A stretch of 33,072 nt of DNA from JBDZUZ01 sp040255445 (GCA_040255445.1 JBDZUZ010000020.1:1-33072), one strand, 5' to 3'; positions 13,511 through 24,700 are shown, counted from the first letter of the stretch. A program made the numbers and translations. The notes: generated by a model from the sequence alone, not told the origin.

Positions 13511-14191
13511 TCAACCCCGCCGCGCCTCGGGCCGCCCCATCTCGAACGCGCGGATCACGTTGTGCGCGGCGATGCAGAAGAGCGCGCCCGCCACCACGGC
13601 GAGCAGTGCGCCGATCGAGCCCGCGAGCCAGCCTGGCATCGAGCTCACCGTCTCGCCGAACCAGCCGCGGCCGATGTACGCCATCGCGCCGACGAACGCC
13701 AGCGGCAGGCCCGAAGCGCCCGCCCAGACGAGGTGGTTCATCGAGCGGGGGTTCCGCAGGAGGACCGTCGCCGCGGCGACCAGCGCGAGGAGCCCGGCGG
13801 CGCCGATGCGGCCGAGCATCCACAGCATCATCACCCGGCCCTGTGACTCGGCGAGGTTCGGCAGCTCCGTGAAGGGCACACTCCGCACGCTCAGCCACCC
13901 CAGGACGGCGCCGGTGAAGTACGTTCCGGCGGTACACATGACACCGATCGCCGGGGCCGACTGGTACCGGCCCGCCGCGATCAGGAGTCCGAAGACCGAG
14001 GCGACCAGCACCACGATCTCGAAGCCGATCAGGAACCACAGCGGCTTGGCCGCGGCCATGAAGCCCAGGCCGAAGATCGCGAGCGTCGAGAGGCCGACCG
14101 CGGCAGCGACCACGCCGACGAGCAACCGGGCGGGCTTCGAGAGCGGACGCGGGAGGGCGGGGTTGGGTTGGGTCGTCTGCATCTGGTTCAC
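13511..14191 (-). CDS. Integral membrane protein of unknown function
   Basis: The protein is about 226 residues with six likely helices, starting with LLVGVVAAAVGLSTLAIFGL, then LWFLIGFEIVVLVASVFGLL, a segment around IGVMCTAGTYFTGAVLGWL, GAAGLLALVAAATVLL, LPLAFVGAMAYIG and LLAVVAGALFCIAAHNVIRA. The short cytoplasmic C-terminus is FEMGRPEARRG. I do not recognise a family. I chose the GTG at 14191, because GGAG precedes it at a suitable distance; an ATG three codons later (14182) is the alternative. The longer upstream-open frame is Arg/Pro-rich non-coding sequence. It is convergent with the aldehyde dehydrogenase pair and divergent from the flagellar genes; no neighbour suggests a role. Confidence 0.75.
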   Translation of the reverse strand: MNQMQTTQPNPALPRPLSKPARLLVGVVAAAVGLSTLAIFGLGFMAAAKPLWFLIGFEIVVLVASVFGLLIAAGRYQSAPAIGVMCTAGTYFTGAVLGWLSVRSVPFTELPNLAESQGRVMMLWMLGRIGAAGLLALVAAATVLLRNPRSMNHLVWAGASGLPLAFVGAMAYIGRGWFGETVSSMPGWLAGSIGALLAVVAGALFCIAAHNVIRAFEMGRPEARRG

Positions 14192-14391
14192 GGGATCTCC
14201 GGGGATGTTTTCGGCTGTTGGAGCACCCGGCCACCGGGGGATTGTCAGATTGCGCCGCCCGGCGGGGCGGGGAGGGCGGTCGGTAGGGGGATCCCCCCAA
14301 ACTTCCCGGTCGCGAGGGGGTCGGTCTGAAGTCGGGGTATCGGGTGTTCCGATGGTGTGGCGGGCATGTCGTGCGCCCGCGAGGTAGCACC

Positions 14392-14649
14392 ATGGATAAC
14401 ACCGATCGCGGCATGTTGTTCGAGACGGGCGGCGAGATTGAAGCCCGCCGGATGTACCGGCGGGTCTTGGCGTGCTGGGCGGGCGATCTGATGCAGATCC
14501 GTGCCCGCGGCCTGGACACCCCCCGACGGAGGGGAGCGGTCCGCGGCTGGCCCGCCGCCCCGGCCGCGACCGGCGCGCCGATTGCGGGTGATCCGGTTGA
14601 TCGTGCGGTCCCGGCATGGAGGCCGGAGCCGCAGCGCAAGGCCGCGTGA
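14392..14649 (+). CDS. Small hypothetical protein upstream of fliD
   Basis: The protein is 85 residues. The first half (FETGGEIEARRMYRRVLACW, then AGDLMQIRARGL) looks like one or two amphipathic helices; the second half is Pro/Ala/Arg-rich and disordered. Codon bias is coding-like and GAGGT lies 7 nt before the ATG. It ends 30 nt before fliD and would be the first gene of the fliD-fliS unit. It lacks the features of FlaG, which often sits here. It may not be a real gene. The gap 14192-14391 before it holds no other gene; the only symmetry I see is GGGGGATCCCCC. Confidence 0.4.
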   Translation: MDNTDRGMLFETGGEIEARRMYRRVLACWAGDLMQIRARGLDTPRRRGAVRGWPAAPAATGAPIAGDPVDRAVPAWRPEPQRKAA

Positions 14650-14679
14650 TTCTCGTTCGAGCAGGGAGGCGGTGATTCG

Positions 14680-17559
14680 ATGGGCGGCATTACCAGCGGC
14701 GTCGGTGTCTTCAGCGGCATCAACTCGGCATCGATCATCGACCAGCTTCTCGCGCTCGAGGCCCGGCCAAAGCAGCAGGCCCAGAGCCGGATCCTGCAGC
14801 TCCAGCTGCAGCAGGGGGCGTGGCTGGACATCAACACGCGCATGACCGCCCTGCGCAGCTCGGCGAAGGGATTCCAGACCAACAACACGTTCCAGGCCAA
14901 GTCGGCGACGGTCTCCAACACCGATGTGCTCACGGCGACCGCGTCGATCGATGCGCCGCCGGGCACGTATCAGTTCGTCGTCGACCGGCTGGTGTCGTCG
15001 CAGCAGATGCTCGGGCGCGGCTTCGCGAGCCGCGACACCACGGCCGCGGGCCTCACCAAGCTGACGATCGAGAGCGACAGGGCGCGGCTCGACCGCGATG
15101 TGTCTCTCGCCCAGCTCAACGACGGCGCGGGCATCGAGCGCGGCCGCATCTCCATCACCGACTCGGCGGGCCGCGTCGCCAACGTCGACCTCACCCGGGT
15201 CGGCACGGTCAACGAGGTGCTCGAGGCGATCAACAGCAACGGCACAGCGCAGGTCACCGCGACGATCGAGGGCGGGCGGTTCGTCGTCAAGGACAACGCG
15301 GGCGGCTCGCTCACGATCGCGAACGCCGGCGGTTACAACACCGCGGCGAGCCTTGGCCTCGCCGGCACCGCGACGGGCCAGATCAGCGGGACCGAGTTGT
15401 ACCGGCTCTCGAACAACACATCGCTCGCCGCGCTCAACGACGGCAACGGGGTCTCGATCAACAACCCCGTCGGCGAGGACGTGTTCAGCTTCTCGCTCAC
15501 GATCGACGACGGCGGCAGCGAGCCGATGCTGGTCAAGGTCAATGTCGGCGATGTCTGGGAGGATGTCGACGGGACGCTGACGAAGACGGGCGGCGCGGTG
15601 GCCAATGTCGGCCAGGCGCTCGACCGCATCAACTCCGCGCTGACCGAGGCGGGTTTCAGCACGATCGCTGCTTCGATCGATTCGGCCAACGGCCGGATCG
15701 TGCTGCGCGATAGCGTCGGCGGCCGGACGATCACCGTCGCCGAGAACGGCGACTCGACGGCGCGCGACCTGGGGCTTCTGGTCTCCCCCACTGTCGGCGG
15801 GGAGATCGAAGGACGCCGCATTCTCGCGGGCATGACCGAGACGCTCGCGGGCGGCATCAATGGGGGCAGCGGCATCGGCGGCGATGGCCAACTGAACTTC
15901 ACGCTGCGCGACGGTTCGACGTTCAACCTCACGCTCAACCGGTCGGGGTCGCTGCAGGATGTCTTCCGCCAGATCGAGGCCGCTTCGGGCACGATGCCGG
16001 GCGGACAGCCGAAGGTGTCGGTCGCGTTGGACAGCCGCGGCACGGGCTTCCGTATCACGGACAATACCGGCGGCGGCGGCAACCTGATCATCGAAGGGAC
16101 CAACGGCGCGGATACCGCCGCATCGCTGGGCATCTCGACCGGGCCGACCGGCGTCGCGGCGAACACCAAGGACTCGGGCAACATGCAGCGGCAGTACATC
16201 GGCCGCGCCACCGCTGTCAGTTCGCTCAACAACGGCAAGGGCCTGGGCACGGGTGTCTTCCGCATCACCGATGCGACCGGCGCTTCGCAGACGGTCGACA
16301 TCGGCAGCGACACGCTGACGATCGGCGACCTGATCGACGAGGTGAACTCCCGCGGCCTGGCGATCGAGGCCCGCATCAACGCCAACGGTGACGGCATCGA
16401 GATCGTCGAGACCATCCCGGACGGCGGCACCGCGGGGGTGACGAAGATCAAGATCGAGGATGTCTCGGGCGCTGTCGCCAAGGGGCTCAATATCCTGGGC
16501 GAGGCGACCGGCACCGGAGCCGACAACAAGCTCAACGGCAGCTACGAGCGCGAGATCAACGTCTCCGCGGCGGACACGCTCCAGCAGGTCATGCAGAAGA
16601 TCAACGAGGCCAAGGCCGGTGTGAACGCGGCGATCATCAACGACGGCTCGGGCCTGACGCCGTTCCGCCTGAGCCTCTCGTCGACGCAGGCGGGCGTCGC
16701 CGGGCGCTTCATCCTCGCGACCGAGGGCGGCGATCTGGGCCTGCAGACGCTCGACAAGGGCAACGACGCCCGGGCGTTCTACGGCTCATCCGACCCGGCC
16801 CGCGGCATTCTCGTCGGCGGGTCGAGCAACACGCTCGACGGCATCGTCACGGGCGTGCGCATCGACCTCAAGGGCGTCAGCAACGACCCGGTGACGATCA
16901 GTGTCGCGAATGACACGGAAGCGATCGAGGCCGCGGTCGAGGTGTTCGTCCGCACTTTCAATACGGTCATCGAGCGGATCGACTTCCAGAGCAAGTACGA
17001 CACCGCCGCCAAGAGGGGCGGCCCGCTGCTCAATGACGGCACGGCCCGCGAGCTTCGCGCCCAGCTCTTCACCCAGGTCACCGCGCCGAGCCTGAACACC
17101 GCCGGCCGCTTCGATCGCCTCGTGGACATCGGCATCAAGGTCAGTTCGGGCGGCCGGATCGAGTTCGACAAGGACCGTTTCCGCCAGGCGATGGCCGAGG
17201 ACCCTGCGAGCGTGCAGGCCCTCTTCACAGCGCAGGAAACCGAGGAGGATGAGTTCATCGACCTCGACGACGGCATCCGGGTCCGCAACCCCAACGCGGG
17301 CCGGGCTTTCACCAGCCTGGGTGTCATGGGTCAATTCGAGCAGCTCGCGGAGCGATTCCTCAACACCACCAATGGTGTCTTGACCGGGCGGACCGACGGC
17401 ATCCAGAAGCAGATCGACCTGCAGACGTCGCGGATCGGGCAGATCGACGACCGGCTGGCGCGGCGGCGGGCCCAGCTCGAGCGGCAGTTCCAGGCGATGG
17501 AGTCGGCGATCGGCAAGCTCCAGACCCAGCAGGCGGCCCTGGCCAGCCTCCCCCGATGA
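14680..17559 (+). CDS. fliD: Flagellar hook-associated protein 2 (filament cap) FliD, strongly enlarged
   Basis: FliD forms the cap at the flagellar tip under which flagellin polymerises. The N-terminal FliD domain (about 8-110: FSGINSASIIDQLLALEARP) and the C-terminal FliD domain (about 705-950: SSNTLDGIVTGVRIDLKGVS, then ISVANDTEAI and FNTVIERIDFQSKY) are typical, with a coiled coil at the very end (IDLQTSRIGQIDDRLARRRA). The protein has 959 residues, against roughly 450-680 in many bacteria. The extra length lies in four similar modules at about 142-227, 248-367, 387-485 and 513-605. Each starts with a pattern like SLAQLNDGAG and has a GRISITDS-like strand, a helix such as VNEVLEAINS and an end like TAASLGL, as in Flagellin_IN modules; a fifth shorter one is at about 623-690. 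GGGAGG precedes the ATG. Confidence 0.93.
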   Translation: MGGITSGVGVFSGINSASIIDQLLALEARPKQQAQSRILQLQLQQGAWLDINTRMTALRSSAKGFQTNNTFQAKSATVSNTDVLTATASIDAPPGTYQFVVDRLVSSQQMLGRGFASRDTTAAGLTKLTIESDRARLDRDVSLAQLNDGAGIERGRISITDSAGRVANVDLTRVGTVNEVLEAINSNGTAQVTATIEGGRFVVKDNAGGSLTIANAGGYNTAASLGLAGTATGQISGTELYRLSNNTSLAALNDGNGVSINNPVGEDVFSFSLTIDDGGSEPMLVKVNVGDVWEDVDGTLTKTGGAVANVGQALDRINSALTEAGFSTIAASIDSANGRIVLRDSVGGRTITVAENGDSTARDLGLLVSPTVGGEIEGRRILAGMTETLAGGINGGSGIGGDGQLNFTLRDGSTFNLTLNRSGSLQDVFRQIEAASGTMPGGQPKVSVALDSRGTGFRITDNTGGGGNLIIEGTNGADTAASLGISTGPTGVAANTKDSGNMQRQYIGRATAVSSLNNGKGLGTGVFRITDATGASQTVDIGSDTLTIGDLIDEVNSRGLAIEARINANGDGIEIVETIPDGGTAGVTKIKIEDVSGAVAKGLNILGEATGTGADNKLNGSYEREINVSAADTLQQVMQKINEAKAGVNAAIINDGSGLTPFRLSLSSTQAGVAGRFILATEGGDLGLQTLDKGNDARAFYGSSDPARGILVGGSSNTLDGIVTGVRIDLKGVSNDPVTISVANDTEAIEAAVEVFVRTFNTVIERIDFQSKYDTAAKRGGPLLNDGTARELRAQLFTQVTAPSLNTAGRFDRLVDIGIKVSSGGRIEFDKDRFRQAMAEDPASVQALFTAQETEEDEFIDLDDGIRVRNPNAGRAFTSLGVMGQFEQLAERFLNTTNGVLTGRTDGIQKQIDLQTSRIGQIDDRLARRRAQLERQFQAMESAIGKLQTQQAALASLPR

Positions 17560-17648
17560 TCACCACCTCACCCGGGGGTCCGAAAAACCCGCCCGGCACG
17601 CCGTGACCCGGCTGAATCGGGCCGCCCGACAGGTCGATAAGAACGGTG

Positions 17649-18128
17649 ATGTTGCCCAACCCGCAGAACAACAACCTCTCCTCCCAGGCCAACGCCTACC
17701 TGCGGACCCGCGTGATGACCGCGAGCCCGGAGGAGCTGCGCATGCTGCTCCTGGACGGGGCGGTGAAGTTCGCCCATCAAGGGCGCGACGGTCTGGCCCG
17801 CAAGGACCACGAGGCCGCGTACCTGGGCGTGTCGCAGTGCCGCAACATCATCTTCGAACTGATGACCAGCGTTCGCGAAGAGGTCGATCCCGAGCTGGTC
17901 GCCAACGTGAAGGCGCTGTACGGCTTCATCTACAAGTCGCTGGTGGAGTCGCTCCACGAGAAGGACCTGGAGAAGCTCGACAAGATGATCGGTCTGATCG
18001 AGTACGAGCGCGAGACCTGGGCGATGCTGCTTCAGCAACTCGCGGATGAGCGGGGTACTGCAGCGCCCGCGCGCCCCGCGCCCGCGGCGGCTCCGGGGAC
18101 CCGTGCGCCGCTCAGCGTGCAGGGCTGA
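17649..18128 (+). CDS. fliS: Flagellar export chaperone FliS
   Basis: The protein is 159 residues. The conserved helical core is present: ANAYLRTRVMTASPEELRML followed by LLDGAVKFAHQG, matching the FliS pattern Y....v.tasp..Ll.mLydga. The helical bundle continues with KALYGFIYKSLVESLHEKDL and a last helix around YERETWAMLLQQL. FliS binds the C-terminus of flagellin and keeps it unfolded before export. The last 30 residues are Ala/Pro-rich. It follows fliD by 89 nt, the usual order. A GTG immediately upstream (17646) could also start the protein. No flagellin gene is in the window. Confidence 0.92.
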   Translation: MLPNPQNNNLSSQANAYLRTRVMTASPEELRMLLLDGAVKFAHQGRDGLARKDHEAAYLGVSQCRNIIFELMTSVREEVDPELVANVKALYGFIYKSLVESLHEKDLEKLDKMIGLIEYERETWAMLLQQLADERGTAAPARPAPAAAPGTRAPLSVQG

Positions 18129-18132
18129 GCGG

Positions 18133-18164
18133 AAGGGACAGAGGGACGAAGGGACAGAGGGACA
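18133..18164. repeat. Octamer tandem repeat, (RAGGGACR)4, inverted relative to the array at 18325
   Basis: Units AAGGGACA, GAGGGACG, AAGGGACA, GAGGGACA with an 8-bp period, starting 4 nt after the fliS stop. It is the reverse complement type of the array at 18325-18356; the 160 bp between the two arrays hold no gene. Confidence 0.88.
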
Positions 18165-18324
18165 GAGTGAGGGGAACGGGAGAGGGATCAAGGGATCGCG
18201 GCGGTTCACTCCGCGCGAAGTTCATGTGGTGAGACACGTTTTGTGCCCCGCGTGAATCGTCCGAGAGCGCAGACAGTAAAAGCGGATTGATGAGAGCGAT
18301 GCTCGCGCATCGTCTTATTCACTT

Positions 18325-18356
18325 TGTCCCTCTGTCCCTCTGTCCCTTTGTCCCTC
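18325..18356. repeat. Octamer tandem repeat, (TGTCCCTY)4, touching the holB stop
   Basis: Units TGTCCCTC, TGTCCCTC, TGTCCCTT, TGTCCCTC. The last unit contributes two bases to the holB stop codon (TCA on the plus strand at 18355-18357). The arrays at 18133 and 18325 could pair as imperfect 32-bp arms between the convergent fliS and holB genes. Confidence 0.9.
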
Positions 18357-19599
18357 ATTGCGCAAACGCTTCTGCGATTTCCGCGGCCAGCTTGTCCATC
18401 ACGAACACGCTGTTGACGTTGGCGTCGAACTCGCGTTCGGCCTGGCGGAGGCGGTCGATGGCGTCGGCGGCGCGTGCGGCGCGGTCGGGGTTTCGGGAGG
18501 CGGCGCTGCGCATCTCGGCGCGGAGGCGGTGGCTGATGAGCCTGAACATCCAGTCGGCGCCGGCGCGGTTGGCGGCTTCCTTGCTCGCGTTGTCGTGCGC
18601 ATCGACCCAGGCCTTGGCGTAGCCCTCGACCAGGTCGGCCATGGTCTGGCCCAAGCCGAGGGCGAACTCGCCGCGGACAGCGCGGTCGAGGCCGGGGGCG
18701 AGGGTGTCGCGCCACTGGGCGAGGCCCCATTGCAGCGCGTGGAGGAATGCGCCGGGGGAGCCCTCCGCGAAATCGAGCAGCCAGTCGCGTTGATCGCGGA
18801 GCAGGTCGAAGGTGTGCCGCGAGAGCCAGGCGCCCATGGCTTCGGGCGTGAGGGGCGTGAAGGCGACGCGCTGGCAGCGGGAGCGGATGGTCGGGAGGAG
18901 CTGCTCCTCGCTGGTGGTCACGAGGATGATCACGGTGCGCTCGGGGGGCTCCTCCATCGTCTTGAGGATGGAGTTCTGCACCGGCGCGTTGTAGGGCGAG
19001 GCGTCGAGCAGCTCGGCCTCATCGACGATGAAGACCTTGCTGGCGACCGCATCGTTGCGGATCGATGCGGCGAGGTGCGCGGGGTCGAGGAGGTGGTCGC
19101 GGATGACCTGCTTGGGGATGGTGCGGAGCTTCTTGTTGCGGGTCTCGCGGTCTTCGGAATAGAGCGCGAGTTCTTTGGTGATGACGTGCAGGTCGGGGTG
19201 CGTGCCCGCGGCGAGGAGGTGTTGCACGCGCGAATCGGGGTCGGGCGCGAGTTCGCCTGTGAGGCCGACCGCCGTCGTCGGGTCGAGGAGGAGCGCGGCG
19301 AAGGCGACGGCGGTCGTGAGTTTCCCGACGCCCTGGGGGCCGTGGAAGATCCAGGCGTGGTGCACGCGGCCGGCGTTGATCGCGCCGGTCAGGACCGAGA
19401 CGGCGTGCTCCTGGCCGACGATCGAGGCGAGGGGAACGGGCGCGGGGGTGGATGCGGGCTTATCCGCCGCGGCGAGCGCTGTTGCTGCGCTCGGAGCATC
19501 ATCCGGGTCATCGCCGCCGAGCAGGCCGCCCGCGGCCTTCGCGGGTTTGCCCTTCGCCGCGGATTTGCCGCCAGTCTTGCCCGCCGCTCGCTTCGCCAT
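18355..19599 (-). CDS. holB: DNA polymerase III delta-prime subunit HolB (clamp-loader AAA+ protein)
   Basis: The protein is 414 residues. The AAA+ core begins IVGQEHAVSVLTGAI and HHAWIFHGPQGVGK; the P-loop is GPQGVGKL (87-94) with Leu after the Lys instead of Ser/Thr. KVFIVDEAELL carries Walker B (Asp193, Glu194), NSILKTMEEPPERT is the typical delta-prime/DnaX segment, and TIRSRCQRV has the SRC arginine finger. The subunit works with DnaX and HolA to load the beta clamp. A basic, Ala/Lys-rich disordered tail of about 50 residues precedes the core. The altered P-loop suggests weak or no ATP hydrolysis, as in E. coli delta-prime. It lies 12 nt after sthA in the same direction. Confidence 0.9.
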   Translation of the reverse strand: MAKRAAGKTGGKSAAKGKPAKAAGGLLGGDDPDDAPSAATALAAADKPASTPAPVPLASIVGQEHAVSVLTGAINAGRVHHAWIFHGPQGVGKLTTAVAFAALLLDPTTAVGLTGELAPDPDSRVQHLLAAGTHPDLHVITKELALYSEDRETRNKKLRTIPKQVIRDHLLDPAHLAASIRNDAVASKVFIVDEAELLDASPYNAPVQNSILKTMEEPPERTVIILVTTSEEQLLPTIRSRCQRVAFTPLTPEAMGAWLSRHTFDLLRDQRDWLLDFAEGSPGAFLHALQWGLAQWRDTLAPGLDRAVRGEFALGLGQTMADLVEGYAKAWVDAHDNASKEAANRAGADWMFRLISHRLRAEMRSAASRNPDRAARAADAIDRLRQAEREFDANVNSVFVMDKLAAEIAEAFAQ

Positions 19600-19611
19600 G
19601 CCTGTTCCCGA

Positions 19612-21030
19612 TCAGATGTGCTTGAGCTTGTTCAGCCCGTTCAGCGCTGCCACCTTGTAGCACTCGGCGAGCGTCGGGTAGTTGAAGACCGCATCGACGA
19701 AGTACTCAACCGTCGCCTGGAAGGCGATGGCGCACTGGCCGATGTGGATGAGTTCGGTCGCGCCCGTGCCGATGGCATGGACGCCGAGGATCGCGTGGCT
19801 TTCCTGGTGGATCAGCATCTTGAGCATGCCGATCTCGTCGCCCAGGAGCTGGCCGCGGGCGATCTCCTTGTACTGCGCCACGCCGGACTCGTAGGGGATC
19901 CCCTCGCTGGTGAGCTTCTCCTCGGTCCAGCCGACCATGGAGATTTCCGGGACGGAGTAGATGCCGTAGGGCAGGAGCTCGGGCACGGTGCTGCAGGGCT
20001 GGCCGAACATGTGGCAGGAGGCCAGGCGCCCCTGCTCCATGCTGGTCGAGGCGAGCGCGGGGAAGCCGATGACATCGCCGACGGCGTAGATGTGCGGCGC
20101 ATCGGTCTGGTACTGGCCGTTGACCTTGATGCGGCCGCGGTTGTCTGCCTTGAGGCCGGCGGCTTCGAGATTCAGCCCGTCTGTCGAGCCCTGCCGCCCG
20201 ACGCAGTAGAGGAGGCAATCGGCGCGGAGGATCTTGCCGCTCTCGAGCATGGCCTCGGCCATCATCTTGTTCTGCGAGCGGGCTCCCTCGGGCGCGGGGA
20301 CGCGGGTGATCTTCACGACCGACTCACCCAGCCGCAGCGTCAGCCCCGCCTGCCGAAGGTGGTACTGCAGCGCCTCGGTGATCTCGGCATCGACGAAGTC
20401 GAGGATGCGGTTGCGGCCCTCGATCAGCGTGACCTTGACGCCCAGCGCGGTCAGCATCGAGGCGTACTCGGTGCCGATCACGCCGCCCCCCACCACGATC
20501 ATCGAGTAGGGCAGTTCCTTGAGGTTCACCAGCTCGTCGGAGGTCAGGACATCGATCCCGTCGAATTCGATGTCCTTGGGGCGCGCTGGGCGGGTGCCGA
20601 CCGCGATCACGAAGTAGTCCGCGGCGATGGTCTCCTTCTCGAGACTGCTCTCGACCGAGACCGTGTGGGCATCGATGAAGCTCGCCCGACCCGTGATCAG
20701 GGTGATCCCATTCCGCGAGAAGTGCTTGCGGACGATGTCGATCTCCGCCGCGATCACCGCGTTGCAGGAGGCCCAGAGGTTGGCCATCGTGGCGGAGCGG
20801 GCGGCCTCGGTGACCTCGGCGGTGCGGGGGGCCACCGGCGGCTTGTGGGCCAGCGCCAGGATCGCCTCGCGGAGGGCCTTGGAGGGGATGGTGCCGGTGT
20901 TGATCGCCGCGCCGCCGACGACCTCCTTGGCCTCGACCACGCAGACAGACTTACCAAGCTTGGCCGCCTGGATCGCCGCTTTCTGCCCCGCGGGGCCCGA
21001 ACCGATCACGCAGACATCGAATCGACGCAT
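19612..21030 (-). CDS. sthA: Soluble pyridine nucleotide transhydrogenase SthA
   Basis: The protein is 472 residues. It is an FAD flavoprotein exchanging hydride between NADPH and NAD+. FAD-binding GSGPAG is at 10-15; GGAAINTGTIPSK at 39-51 corresponds to the redox site of related disulfide reductases but lacks both Cys of the CxxxxC pair, as expected for SthA and not for lipoamide dehydrogenase. The NAD-binding motif VVGGGVIGTEYASML and the C-terminal GTGATELIHIGQ agree. I chose ATG 21030, because the open frame further upstream is GC-rich non-coding sequence and the domain starts at MRRFDVCVIGSG. TACCCT lies 7 nt before the ATG. It is probably co-transcribed with holB. Mercuric reductase is excluded by the missing Cys. 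Confidence 0.92.
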   Translation of the reverse strand: MRRFDVCVIGSGPAGQKAAIQAAKLGKSVCVVEAKEVVGGAAINTGTIPSKALREAILALAHKPPVAPRTAEVTEAARSATMANLWASCNAVIAAEIDIVRKHFSRNGITLITGRASFIDAHTVSVESSLEKETIAADYFVIAVGTRPARPKDIEFDGIDVLTSDELVNLKELPYSMIVVGGGVIGTEYASMLTALGVKVTLIEGRNRILDFVDAEITEALQYHLRQAGLTLRLGESVVKITRVPAPEGARSQNKMMAEAMLESGKILRADCLLYCVGRQGSTDGLNLEAAGLKADNRGRIKVNGQYQTDAPHIYAVGDVIGFPALASTSMEQGRLASCHMFGQPCSTVPELLPYGIYSVPEISMVGWTEEKLTSEGIPYESGVAQYKEIARGQLLGDEIGMLKMLIHQESHAILGVHAIGTGATELIHIGQCAIAFQATVEYFVDAVFNYPTLAECYKVAALNGLNKLKHI

Positions 21031-21037
21031 CACGCGT

Positions 21038-21043
21038 AGGGTA
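21038..21043 (-). promoter_or_regulatory. Possible -10 element (TACCCT) before sthA
   Basis: On the minus strand TACCCT ends 7 nt before the sthA ATG, which would give a leaderless mRNA. The same hexamer occurs on the plus strand at 21128-21133, 37 nt before alaS, where AAAGGA (about 21155-21160) could be the ribosome binding site. The gap 21031-21170 is thus a divergent promoter region. Confidence 0.3.
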
Positions 21044-21170
21044 CCAACGCGGACGGGGTCGATACGGCCCGGGCCGCCCGACTGCCGGCGATGCCGCGAC
21101 CGGGCCCGGGAGGCGGCCCCGCGCGGATACCCTTCGCTCCCGGCCTCCCGGGATAAAGGACCCACGCCCC

Positions 21171-24065
<2,895 letters not shown>

Positions 24066-24106
24066 TCACGGGGTTCCAGGGCGTCCGAGTCAGAAGGGAG
24101 GACGGC

Positions 24107-24607
24107 ATGAGCGACCAACCGCGCGAAGGACCGGATCGCAAAGGCCCCCTCGATACGCCGGGCCTCCCGGGCGGCATGCCCGGCGGCGCAGCGCCGGAGG
24201 GCGGCCAGCCGGTCGAGGAGGAGCGCGACCCCTACCGCCCGCGGCCGGACCTGCTCGAGATTCCCGAGATCCTCCGGGAGAAGCCGTCCACCGCGCCGCT
24301 CGAGAAGCCCAAGAGCACGACCGCGAGCCTGATCGAAATGGGCAAGGCCTGGGGCCTGGCCTTCGACTTCGTCTTCTCGATCATCGGCGGGTTTGCGCTC
24401 GGCTGGCTCTTCGACTACTGGCGGGGCACCGGGCCGTGGGGGGCGATCATCGGCCTTGGGATCGGCTTCGTGACCGCGTTCATCCGCATCATCCGGAACA
24501 CGACCAAGGCGGAGCGGCGGGAGCGGGAGGGGAAGGAGCGGGAGGCGAGGGAAAGGGCCGCGGCCGCGGCGGGATCGGGCGGGCGATCCCCCTCCGCGAA
24601 GCGGTAA
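24107..24607 (+). CDS. atpZ: AtpZ/AtpI-type F0F1 ATP synthase accessory membrane protein
   Basis: The protein is 166 residues. Residues 1-75 are Pro/Gly/Glu-rich and cytoplasmic. Two close membrane helices follow (AFDFVFSIIGGFALGWLFDY and GAIIGLGIGFVTAFIRIIRN), joined by WRGTGPWG, which is the AtpZ family pattern (xGxxxGxxxDxxxxTxPxG). The tail is a charged helix (KAERREREGKEREARERAAA). AtpZ is thought to help F0 assembly or magnesium/calcium movement together with AtpI. AAGGGAGG precedes the ATG. It is the first gene of the ATP synthase cluster; the symbol is assigned by family and position. Confidence 0.82.
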   Translation: MSDQPREGPDRKGPLDTPGLPGGMPGGAAPEGGQPVEEERDPYRPRPDLLEIPEILREKPSTAPLEKPKSTTASLIEMGKAWGLAFDFVFSIIGGFALGWLFDYWRGTGPWGAIIGLGIGFVTAFIRIIRNTTKAERREREGKEREARERAAAAAGSGGRSPSAKR

Positions 24608-24700
24608 ATCTCGCCCTTGGGAGGGCTGGCGGCTATTCTTTGGCCCCCCGCGTCGGAGGCATTTTTCTCCGCCGCGGGTCCGGCTCAGATTCCACCCGGG

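Noticed and set aside
14245..15891. A 548-residue open frame on the minus strand opposite the start of fliD
   Set aside because: Arg/Ala/Asp-rich shadow of fliD; no motifs.
18133..18356. CRISPR array
   Set aside because: The repeats are 8 bp, directly tandem and without spacers; no cas genes are nearby.
19612..21030. Dihydrolipoamide dehydrogenase or mercuric reductase
   Set aside because: The redox-active CxxxxC pair is absent (GGAAINTGTIPSK), which points to soluble transhydrogenase.
18358..21039. An 893-residue open frame on the plus strand opposite sthA and holB
   Set aside because: It is antisense to two well-identified genes along its whole length and has biased, motif-free composition.
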